From contig JAWHQI010000257.1 of the NCBI GenBank assembly GCA_033032865.1, positions 930,001 to 994,000 on the forward strand: a stretch of 64,000 nucleotides of DNA, written 5' to 3'. Every line of letters begins with the position of its first letter. Within the stretch, counting starts at the first letter, position 1. Positions 40,001 through 52,000 of this stretch are shown piece by piece. The notes beneath the pieces were generated by a model that was given only the letters and a program-made list of their open reading frames with translations, was not told the origin of the DNA and made no database searches. The DNA comes from Dactylorhiza incarnata. Taxonomy: Eukaryota; Streptophyta; Magnoliopsida; Asparagales; Orchidaceae. The position numbers and the translations under genes were made by a program.

Positions 40001-43000
40001 CGCGCAAGCACCCGATCTCATCGTCGCCCGATCTCGTTGTCGTCGCCCGATCTCGTTGTCACCAGATCTCGTCGTCATCGCTCGATCTTGTCGTCGACGC
40101 CCGATTTAGCAGTCGTCGACGGCCGATTTAGCAGTCATCGCCCGATCTCGCCGTCGGTAACTCGTTATTCTTCCTCCTCTTCTTCCTCTTTCTCCTGGCA
40201 TTCCTATCTACTTCTGAATGAACACTTGAGAGGTGGGATTCCACCACCGCCAGTCAAAGCACGGTAGTAATCTTAATTTGATCCTAGTGGTTAATCGAAA
40301 ATGTAGCTTCTGGTGGTGTTGTTGGAGCCATAAATAGTCATCTTTCTTCATTTTCTAATGCACAACTAAACTATTGTCGTTCTTGTTCATCAGAATTGTC
40401 GAGATCTTTTTGAATATTTTGCTCATCCAGATTTTGGTTCACACAGGACTAATTTTCATCAATCACTATTCTGAAATACTTGCTTGTTGTATATATGTTT
40501 ATTCATATATTAATTTATTGGGTAAAGTACCTTTGGCACCCTTCAAATTTATTGTAAAGATTTATGGATGCAATTTTCAAAATGTACACTTGAATCCCCT
40601 AATTTTTCAACTTTTAGTTTAATAAGAACAATTTTTATTTTAAATAAATATTTTGATTTCAAATAATTTAAATTTGATCCTACAGTCACGGGAAAAAGAG
40701 CAATTCCAGACCAATTCCAATTCTAGAAAACCATTCTGCAGTCGAACAACTGCATTTGAATTTCAATTCTGCAATTCCAATTTCTGTGATCTGAACGGGC
40801 TCTTAGAGCAATGGTTTGGCTTTCCACCGGCTGATTTGGCTCATAATATTCAGCAAACAGTAATTAATAGAAACAAAAGAAGCGTAATTATTGCAAGCAA
40901 GCTTTTTGTGACCACTTAAATCTTTTGCATACAAGAATATTGTAACTGCAAAGAGCAAAATTGTTACCTTGCAATTGAGCTTCCCGAGCACAAACGACAG
41001 GACAGTAGGTCTTAAACCAAAGCGATCAGCGACTGTTCGATAACGAATGGGTTGGAGTGATCAAAATTAGGCCTCGGTATCTCATTGGGTTGGTTTCAGA
41101 AGGGGGGTGATTCACGGAGGTTTTCTGTGGAGGGGGCTGATTTTTGGGTAGTAACTGGAATCGACGAGTAGGGACAGGGAGGTTGTGGTTGTCTGGTATG
41201 GGAGTTAGGAAGGTTTAGGCAATAGAGGGAGGCTTCTGTGGAGGTGACAGAGAGGCGGAAGGAGGGGTGAGGGATGATGGAGTAGCAAGGGGTTTTCCGT
41301 CAGAGAAGATGAGCAATTACTATGCGTTGAATCAGGGGAGGTTTCAGAGGCGCGGTGGAGAAAATGAACAGAGATGTTCTAACCTGGACGAACAGTTGCA
41401 GGAAGGCTAGGATTGGAAGGCAGAGGACAGGGAATGATTCGTCGACAACTCTCAAAAGGGGTTGACAGCACCGATCGAAGCTCTGACAGAGGAAATTAGT
41501 GGGTTTGTCGAAATGGCTGGCGTGCCCCTTTGGAACAAAAAAATCCCGTTCCAAAAGGTTGTCCAACGTACCTCTTCGTAGGTCCAATGGTGGGGTTTTA
41601 ATAAAATAAATCAGCTCATTAAAACAAAGGGGAGTTTCAAGAAATGATATTACTCCCCTTATTACGCTTCTTGTAACTCACACAAATTCTTTGAATGCCC
41701 TATTTTGTAACTTTAGATTGAATTAAATTTCAGAATAAAGAAATCAATAAATTTATACATTTTATCTTGTTTGCTTGTGTATCACCCATACCTGCATTGA
41801 CGGACAAATTTATTTAAGGACGTATTGGTTGGTCAGGCCAATAAGCTGAAACCAAAATGCAACAAGCGGGGAAACGCCACACAACAAGACAATAAAGAAA
41901 CGCATTCGGGAAACACACTTGCAAAAAATAAACAGAAAATAAATGCATGAAAAGAGAACAATTTTTGGTCGATGGTCCGCATGGTGCATCAAATTTCTAG
42001 GCTATCCTACAGCTATAGCACTTTTCTTAATTCAACAACCACTTATTTATTTTCAGCTTAAAGTTTGTTACGGGCGTGCCCATAGTGTGTCGGTAGCTTC
42101 GTCGGAGAGGTGGTCGGAGGTCGCGTTGGTGGAAAAGATGTCAGAGATACAAGGGAAATCACCCAAAGGGAACCGAACTCGATCGATGGGATGCGATGAG
42201 GTTCAAGCTCAACATCGCAATGCCCTGAATGGGGTGCTACGGAGAAAGTAAAAGGGGAAACTACCTGGAAAGGAAATAGAAAACTTCTTGCTTATCCATT
42301 CCATGAACCAAGGAGTTTTTAAATAGAGGATACATGAAAATACTTTGCGAGTAAGTCCACATGCTCGAACTAAATACAAAAATACGTGAATTATAAAAAT
42401 AAAAGACATGACATGTTGATAACACCTACATGATATTTAATTGAACATACAAATTAATGGATCGTGTGGATCCATAATATCTCACCCGTCCTTCACTTTG
42501 AGCTTGTTCTCAAGCTTGGAAGGTGCTCGGATGACTTTCTGGTTCTTTCATCTCCTGCCAAAAGAGTATCTTACAGTGAGTCCGCCATGGAAGCGACATC
42601 GTTCCTCAATGAGCCCCGCTCATACATATTGATAGAGTGAAGGAGTATATTGCGGGAAGCTAGTCGTCTATGTATTGACAAGCACTATGATTGGTGTTGT
42701 CAGACTGGGCGGATCGGCGACTAATTGACGCAGAGGGAGACACTGGATGTGGACATCGAGGGTAGACAATGGGTCTCGTTGAGTTGAAATCGACAACATC
42801 CGTGGATAAGTAAGAGGGCGATGGATGGCGACGACAAGGACTGATGGCGATGCATCGAGGGTTGTTAGGCATGTGTCTCGAGGAGTAAGTGGTTATCATG
42901 GCCCACAATAGTGTACGGTTGCGTGTCGGACACGATTCTTGATTTCGTAAGGGGTGGTTGGATACTTCGTTGTGCACCTATAAACATTGTTTTAAATGTC

Positions 43001-46000
43001 TTCTGGCATGCCTATCGAATGTCAGTTTTTAAAGCAAAGCGATATTTTTTCTAAAAGATTAGATTGTCCTCTAGTAAAATATAGACCAACATATTCGACT
43101 TTTTTCAATATATCGGACGACACGACTTTTGAGCATACTGTTCGTTATTTTAATTTATGTTATATTAGCAGCCTAGCAGTATATGTTTAAATCACATGTA
43201 TGTATTATACTATATCTGCTTAAATCAATTAAACGTATAGTTTCATTCTTTTAAATAAGTGTTATTCTTATAATAAATTTTGTATAATTATTTCACACAA
43301 TATTTTCTTTATTTCATATTACAAAAATTTCAACACATTTATTGGTTGATTATTTTTATACTTCTAACATAAATTTATTAAGCATAAAAAGGCTTATAAT
43401 CAATCAAGAATATTTAGCTTTTGAATCTTCTTTATTTGCTATAAAACTTAGAGTTAAAAAAGTATAATTATTGTATAATATTAAATATAATTTACAATGA
43501 ATCTATATGTAATTGAAATAATATTTTAATTTGGATAATCTTTGAATATATTTTGGGATATACATGACTCATTGTTTGTGTATTTGTTATGTCAACTTTT
43601 TTACTTTAAAATATAAAATTATACTTAGTACACATACAAATATTTTTTTTATAAGATATAAAAACCCAATATTTTAAAATATCTTTGACACGTCTCCAAT
43701 TTCAGGCATCTAACATTAAAAAACTTAATCCGACATGTCGCTAACATTCAATATTGATAACTTTGCTATAAGATCCTCGAGTTTTGCAAGGGTCTTGGTG
43801 TAAAATACTTGTGATGCCTGGTGCGCGACCGTCATGTTCGCCGCAACATGTTCTCATTTTGTCATCACCTCCAAAAATATTTGTCGTCTCACCACAGCTG
43901 ACATTTCGGTGCCAGTCCCCAGAGGTACTAATGCAGGATCGGTTTCACCGTGGTACTAATGTTGTGGATTTCGTGCCCCAGAGAGGCAAAGTCATTATGA
44001 ACAATAATGATTGTTGTCATAGAAATTACTTAATTGAGTAGCCAATTAATTAAGTCAAATTAGGTAATGAAGGTTGTTGCCCCCTAAGCATCAATTTATT
44101 TATTTAATCCATAAATTACTGAGGTGGTGCTGGGATAGAAACACCAGGCTCTAAAAGGAGACAAGGGCTTTGCATGCTAGCATGGGGATCGAAAAGGAGA
44201 AAGGTTGCATGTTCCTAACAGGTTTGCAGGAAGGTGTTTGTGGGAAGGGATGATCGCATGTTCTCAACAATTTTGCAGGAAGGTGTTTGCGCGAAGGGAT
44301 GATCGTGTGTTCCCAGAAGGTGTGAGATGTTGGTTGATCCAAGCCAAGCGGGCGATGGCGCCGAGAGGTGCGTGCAGCTGAGGAAGAGAGGAAATCGTGC
44401 ATGGCCTGCCGGGAAAAAGGCGGCAAGGCTTAAGAGCGTTGCGAAAGGAGCCGATTCGCTGGAAGTGTAGGCGCACGCTAGGGCTGCAATGACTGGAGGA
44501 TGCCGATCGAGCTAGGGCCTAGGAGATGATCACGCAAAGCTTCACAAAGGATTGCGCAATTCGTCTAGAACTCACAAGCAAGATTGGAACTTCACGATAG
44601 CATATGGATAGTCGATTGGATCTTCGTCCGAATTGAAGCGTGTACTGCATGCTCAATCATTTGGGGATGAGAGGACCAAAGGCTCTAATACCAATATGTC
44701 GACATTCCTATGACACCTACATGACATTTAATTAAACATACAAATTAATGGCCGGTGTGGATCCATAACAAAGTTCTAAGTATTTCCTCTAAGCCCCAAT
44801 ATTGTGTTACGGGCCTAGTCTATTTCCTTATTGTGGGTCTTGTATCGGTATGCAAGAAATAAAGTCTATTTCCTTCCTCTAAAATTGTGAGATATTGGTA
44901 TCTCTCTCCTCAAACAAGCAAGCCCCGCTTAGGCAGCCGCGGTTCCGGCTCCACGGTATGTTATGGGTAATGCTTCACCCGTACTGGTGGGCAATACCAG
45001 CTGCTCAAATACCGCACCACGCGAAGCAGTCCACAGCAATGATCCATAGTGGCCCCCAATCCAGAGCCCATAACAGGGCCGCGGCCCCCACACCCCAACC
45101 CGTCTCCTCAACCAGTTTAATTGAGGCGGGTTGTTGAGGCTGGGATTCGATCCCCATACCTCCTTGATAAGGAGCCTTCAACACGGCTCTCATCACCAAC
45201 TGAGCGCGCTCAGTTGGTGATGAGAGCCGTGTTGAAGGCTCCTTATCAAGGAGGTATGGGGATCGAATCCCAGCCTCAACAACCCGCCTCAATTAAACTG
45301 GTTGAGGAGACGGCTCAGTTGGTGATGAGAGCCGTGTTGAAGGCTCCTTATCAAGGAGGTATGGGGATCGAATCCCAGCCTCAACAACCCGCCTCAATTA
45401 AACTGGTTGAGGAGACGGGTTGGGGTGTGGGGGCCGCGGCCCTGTTATGGGCTCCGGATTGGGGGCCACTATGGATCATTGTCGTGGACTACTTCGCGTG
45501 GTGCGGTATTTGAGCAGCTGGTATTGCCCACCGGTACAGGTGAAGCCTTACCCATAACATAAAAGCGCGGCTCAGTTGGTGATGAGAGTCGTGTTGAAGG
45601 CTCCTTATCAAGGAGGTCTGGGGATCGAATCCCAGCCTCAACAACCCGCCTCAATTAAACTGGTTGAGGAGACGGGTTGGGGTGTGGGGGTCGCGGCCCT
45701 GTTATGGGCTCCGGATTGGGGGTCACTATGGATCATTGTCGTGGACTGCTTCGCGTGGTGCGGTATTTGAGCAGCTGGTATTGCCCACCGGTACGGGTGA
45801 AGCCTTACCCATAACTTGGTATCAAATCCAGGTTAACACACTTTCCTCACTGTTCTTTCCGCCGGCAGGCCACAGCCCACAGGGAGCACGACAGCACCCC
45901 TGCCACGATCTCCGGCCGACAGCCCTACCGCGAGTCACGACAACATCTGACCAGATCGTCGACTGGCAGAGGGACGTTCGACGAGTCCACATCTCCAACA

Positions 46001-49000
46001 GCAGCAGCAACGATCGACGATTCCAGCACCAGCGCTCGCGTTGTTTCCCTGCTACCTGCGATCGACCGCACATCCAGTATCGTCGCATCTTCAACCGCCG
46101 GTGTCTCCCACATCTGGATCGTCGAAGCCAACCGACGACGCCTCCCCAACGTCTATTTCTATCGTCGAAGCCAGCAGTCGGCGTCTCAGTCTCCGCCCAA
46201 TCCGCGACAGACGCCTCCGACTCCGTCTCCGTCCAATCCAGCAGCCAGCAAACCGCGTCTATTTCGATTTTAGTTCGGCTTCAATCGTCAAAACCTAACA
46301 TCGACGCCCCCGATTCTGTCCAATCCGCGACAGACGCGCACGCCTTCCATTTTTGGATCGACCGCACCGTGGAGCTGCAATAGGGATTACTTTCTTCCTA
46401 TTCTGACGGGCCCTGTCAATTAAATCACATTTTTCCTATTCGGGCATGCTGAAACCTCCCATCTAAAGTCGCATCAAGCCCAATCTCTTAATTCAGGACA
46501 TTATTTTGGACTATTGGAGTATTTTTCTTCCATCATTGGGAAACGACGTGGATCTCGCGGCATCTCTCAAACAGCCGCCTCCGAGCAATCTAGCCGTCCC
46601 ATCACCCGCTCCTTATCTCGTGCTAACTCCATCCACAATATGGGAGACTCGCAAGATTTTACGACGGCTCTCCAGGACGTGCTGCAGAAGGTTATGACCG
46701 CCATGGAAGCACGCTTTAGGGACACCGAAATCCGGCATCGGGATGACATGGCCACTATCACTGCCAAACTTAGAGAGATGACCGCCTCCCTTCCCGTTGT
46801 CACTACTCCACACACAGATCACGCCAGCAGCAGTCAAGCTCCGCCACCGCCGCTCATTCGCCACGAGCCACCACCACAGACCCTTGTTCGGCCTGAAGCG
46901 GCTATTCTGCCACGTTATACCCGCTTGGAATTCCCCACATACGATGGGAAAACTGATCCCTTGGGTTGGCTCACAAGGTGCGAACAATTCTTCGGCCATC
47001 AACAAACTCGGGCAGTTGAACGGCTCCCTCTGGCCTCCTTCCACCTTCTCGACTCTGCCTTACTTTGGGCCACTCGCCTCCTCATTGATCAGTCGGGCCT
47101 AACGTGGGACGACTTCAAACGATTTTGCAGCATGCGTTTCGGCCCTCCCATCTGCAGCAACCCCCTTGGTGCCCTCACAACACTACGCCAGACAGGATCC
47201 GTGGACGACTATCTGGACCAGTATCAACTTCTTCTGGCACACGTCACGCTTTCCCCGGAGATGCAGGTGGGCATCTTCACCGCCGGACTTCGTGATCACC
47301 TGCGACTTGATGTCGAATTTGAGGCTCCTCCAGACTTAGTGACTGCTATGAGTCTGGCCAGGCTATGTGACCGCCGCCTCCAACTGGCACAGGAGGGATG
47401 TCCACCCGTCAACATGAGCATTCAGCAAGACCGCACCGAGGATCATCCAACCCAACCAGTTCGTCGACTATCTCAGGCCGATATGATGAAACGACGCGCA
47501 CAAGGCTTATGTTACAACTGCGACGAACAGTACACTCGCGGCCATAGGTGCAAAAGACTTTTCTATCTGGAAGTCAAGGACTATGATGATGAGGGTGTCG
47601 GCTGACGCAAACACCATTGATCTCCCTCGAGCTTGAGGACAAGCTCAATTCGAAGGTCGGGAGAGATGTTATGGGTATTATTATTTTTATTATTTATTTC
47701 CATATATGCATTTATTATGTCATGAGAGAGGCGTCCTTATATGACGCATGATTGGTGTCGTGTCCTTTTTAGTCGTGTGTCCAAGTTTGTCGTTATTTCC
47801 TTTAGTGTTATTTCCTTTTTGATGTCGATTGTAAGTCTTATTTAAGGGACCTAGTGGGTCTTGTATCGGTATGCAAGAAATAAAGTTTATTTCCTTCCTC
47901 TAAAATTGTGAGATATTGGTAGCTCTCTCCTCCAACGAGCAAGCCCCGCTTAGGCAGCCACGGTTCCGGCTCCACGGTATCCTCCTCCGTTGTCGTCATC
48001 ATCGCCACCGACTAGGCCCGTAACATATTGGAACATTATAGCTTCTCAGCTTTTAAAATACTTCATAAACCTAATTGTGCATAGTAAATTCAAAGGGATC
48101 AGTTTGGAATTTCTAAGAATTGGTAAATCTAGGTCCAATTTGTGTTAAAGTTGGACCTATCAGTTAATCTTCCTTGATGAAACTATTCATGTGGAAAAGG
48201 TTTATTCAGTTTAAATTAAATGATGAAACTTGCAAAAAATTGTTGAACTTGATTTATCTTCATTTATTTGTTTGATTTCATCTTCTGAAATTTAAGCTTC
48301 AAGATTCAACTCCTGAAGAAGAAATCAGCTTCAGCAAAAGTATTTAATAAAAGCATTTTGATAAATCAGGATAGTGGAGTTAAAACAATTAGATATTCCA
48401 CTTTCCAAAGTGCAAGATCCATAAACCATGACAGAATAGTTGGTCTGAGACAAACTAGATACAAGCAAAAATAAGCAGAAATAAAGAAAAAACCGAGCAT
48501 TTGAAAAGATATTCGTAAAAGTAATTAGGCTAAATAAACTTTGGCACCCAAACAAGCCTCATGAGAATTTTGGAAAGATTCTTTATGAAATATATAATAT
48601 AATGATTAATATTGCAAAACATACTGTTTTCCCATTTGTCGCGCGCACATGGATGTCGTGGCCTTTAATTAGGAGAACCTCTCCATCTATCCAAGCCAAA
48701 ACTGGATCTTCGACCCATACATGAGTACCCACAACAATGTTACCTAGAGTTGCCTGAAAAAACACAAAGTGAAAGGCACTATCATGTACATGGATTTTGA
48801 AGATTTCAAAACTCATTTTTCATAACGTAACCATTATCAGTTAGTTTTATAATTAAACAGTATTATTATAGTCTCCAATACTTTCTATGCATCACTAACC
48901 AGAGGAGTAAGGATTTTGCTTTAGATATGATATTATAATAATCCTTAATATACATTTGAATGATTGCACTATAATACTACGATACGCTTTTGAGTACAAT

Positions 49001-52000
49001 AGTCAGGCTACTAATGATATCAACATCATCATCAACCTGATCCCAGCTATCCCGGGTTGTCTTTATGAGTCATCTTTTATTCAATTATATACAGTGATGT
49101 GAGGTGTTCAACGGTTCAACCTACTCTTCACAAATTATTTTGAACAGCTTTAATCTATGTTATAGGTATACCTATTTTCCATCGGGAAGCCCGGTGCACA
49201 AAGCATCCCCGCGCAGCGAGGGTCCAGGGAAGGGTCCCACGCAAGGGTGAAATGTAGGCAAATCCTACCCTGCATTTTTGCAATAGGCTACTTCCAAGAC
49301 TCAAACCCGTGACCTCAAGGTCACACGGTAACACCTTAGCCGGTGCGCCAAGGCTCCCTTTCTTCCATCCTAATCCTTTGAATTTTAATTTTATTCTATT
49401 CATCCTACAGATATCCAAGCCAAACATATTTTCCCTGCTCTTCACTAAATGCTACATTAATGTCAATGAAATATGATAATCACTTTAATATTATAATATT
49501 ATCTCTAGAATTATCCTCACTTATATCGCCAATCTTATGAATATTAACCCAAGATACTTAAATCAATCACACCTAGATATCATTTTAACTTCTAATAAAA
49601 TGGACTCATATAGCCTTATCCCAACTATTTAGGTCAACTTTACGAATCTTCATTTCCCATTTGTTCCGAAATAGTGCTTCCTAAAGAAGATAAAATTAAG
49701 CTACGCAAATCATCTTGAACAATGTCCATCCATGTTAGTTGTTACCATGGATTTACCTCTTCTCTTACTTAATCATTCAATAGTAACTCAATCTGCTCTT
49801 ATAATTAATGTATTTTAAAACCTTCATTATACATGACTAAACCAAGTCTACTATATATTCCTTCATGATGCTATAAGTGTCATCCAAAGTTTTATGATGT
49901 AAGATAGGTGCATTGTGTTGATTATTTACATTACCACTTCCACACTTTGTAAGTGAAGTGCTTAAAGACTTGGGGAAATCAATGGATATAGAGCAATTTT
50001 TAATTTTAATAATGTCATAGTTTATTAAATCTTCTTTGAGCTTCACAAAAAAATATTGATCTCGCGGTGTATTTATTACATTTGGACTATAGAGTTTTTT
50101 TATTAGTACTTACTCATGAAGAATTTTGTACAGGTTCATTAGTTTGTTTTAAAAATTAAGGTTGCAGATGTCGGATGTCGGGGACACGCCGGTTTAGGTT
50201 TTTCATGTCAGGAGATATATCGAGATATTTCATGTCGGGTTTTAATAATTAATTATTTATATACATAATTATATATACATGTAATCATTTTTTTAAAATT
50301 TATATATATTAACGTATTAATAATTTAACATTTATTTAACTTTTAAATCTACTAATATTATAAACAGTTTATGTTATACATTTAATAACAATATAACGCG
50401 TGGAAGAAAGCAAGAGGAAGTCAGGAAGTCGTCGAGAACGATGGAAGATAAAAAACCTTTAGTCTAAAATTACGGCCAAGCATAATCGAAGTTAATGACG
50501 GAAGGGCGCAGGGAAAAAAAGTCGGAGGAAGGATATAAAGCAGCTTAGCAACGAAATAATTTAGGTTTATTGTCTATTATACCTAGACAATAAATAAAAT
50601 AAATTGAATTAAGTCAGCTGATATAACGTCGGGATATATCGGCTGATATATCGGCAAATATATCGGTTAATAGCTAATATATCGGATGATATATTCCAGA
50701 AGGATATTTAGTAAATAAATATCAGAAACGTGTCGTTTTGTCCATGAAACCTTTATGTCGGCCGACATGTCGATCATGTCAGAAGATATCCACAACATAT
50801 AAAAAAATTTACTTGAACAAAAAGATTCCCAATTGCTAAATATTGGTAATACAAACCCTTAACATATGCTACTACCACCATCAATCAAATTTCAGATGCC
50901 TCGTGTGAACATGTTTTTAGTACATACTCCAAAGTCTATAGTCATTGCAACGAGACCAATATGGTAGTGTTGGGACAGTCAATTGCATTTGAGAAATATT
51001 TGAATTGTTACGACTTACCAATATGGTAGTGTTGGGACAGTCAATTGCATTTGAGAAATATTTGAATTGTTACGACTTACGATGAGTATGAGTCAATCAA
51101 TTTGTTGAAATCTATAAAATAGGCATTTTCGATGTTCAAATGGAATGCTAAATTCAATCCATTACACCATACGAAGAACATTATCATGTCCGAGATGGAA
51201 GGCACCGAGATCTATCATGAATTAAAGATTGCAAGTGTGGAATGTTCTTAGTTTGTAGTTTATGATCATGGTATCATAAAATGCGGCAAAACTTCATTTA
51301 TATAATGTTAAGCAATAACTATGTTGTGAAAGGTGCGCCTCAGGCGCCAGGGACATCGCCTTTGTTAGCCATAAGCGGGCGAGGTATCTTAGGCGTTGAT
51401 GAGGCGCGCATAGGCGCGCGCCTCACCCAACAACAAGGCGGGCCTTGCGATTTTCAGGGCGTAGTGAGCATTAATTAATTTAGAGTTTTATTTTTAAAGT
51501 TTAGGGTTCGCATTTCAGACGAACTATTCATCCGTTGTTTTCCTTTCCCGTGAACCTGCTCCTCTCACCTGCTCGGACGCTCCTCTTGACTCTTTCCGTC
51601 GTTGATAGTCCTCGCCTCCTCGTATACTCCTTGCCTCCTCCTCGTCGATACTCCTCGCCTCCTCCTCGTAGATCGTGAAGACCCTGTTATGGGCCGCTCA
51701 TTCACGCTCAGTTGGTGATGAGGGCAGGCGTTAAGTGCCTCTCATCAAGGAGGTAAAGGGTTCGAGACCCGGCCTCAACAACCTACCACGCCGAGAACAC
51801 GCATGCGGACATGGATTGGGGTGTGCGGGCCGCGATCCTGTTATGTGGCTCGACCAGCGAGAAAGGCCCGTGAATGAGCGGCCCATAACATACCCTCCCA
51901 GTGAAACTCTCCCCCGCTTGATGCTCCTCTTGCCAGGTACCTCTCGTCTTCCGGGCTTAGCTCTCTCCCGGTGAAGCTCTCTCCCAGTAAATCACTCTCC

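Larger units (their letters stand above)
44805..48025 (+). mobile_element. TR-GAG type non-autonomous Ty3/gypsy element
   Basis: 3221 bp bounded by target site duplication TATTG (44800-44804 and 48026-48030). 5' LTR 44805-45815, PBS-like TGGTATCAAATCC at 45817, leader, gag, purine tract GGTCGGGAGAGA (47655-47666), 3' LTR 47667-48025. There is no protease, RT or integrase; elements with LTRs and gag only are known as TR-GAG and depend on partners for pol. The shared LTR stretch (about 125 bp) differs at about five positions. The 5' LTR is abnormal: it carries an 857-bp repeat cluster and an altered first 16 bases. It lies antisense to the myosin gene. Confidence 0.88.

Noticed and set aside
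45005..45513. Paired open frames reading the same protein on both strands
   Set aside because: Direct consequence of the palindromic repeat; not genes.
45664..46383. 239-codon plus-strand frame before gag
   Set aside because: Spans the repeat unit, the LTR end, the PBS and the leader; compositional, not a protein family.
48583..48816. Small stand-alone gene beginning at the ATG near 48816
   Set aside because: The conserved part begins exactly at a splice acceptor and continues in phase into exon 3; the upstream codons are intron sequence.
51707..51790. Functional tRNA gene suggested by A and B boxes
   Set aside because: No complete acceptor stem or cloverleaf; the same core occurs in dispersed repeats, so it is SINE-like.
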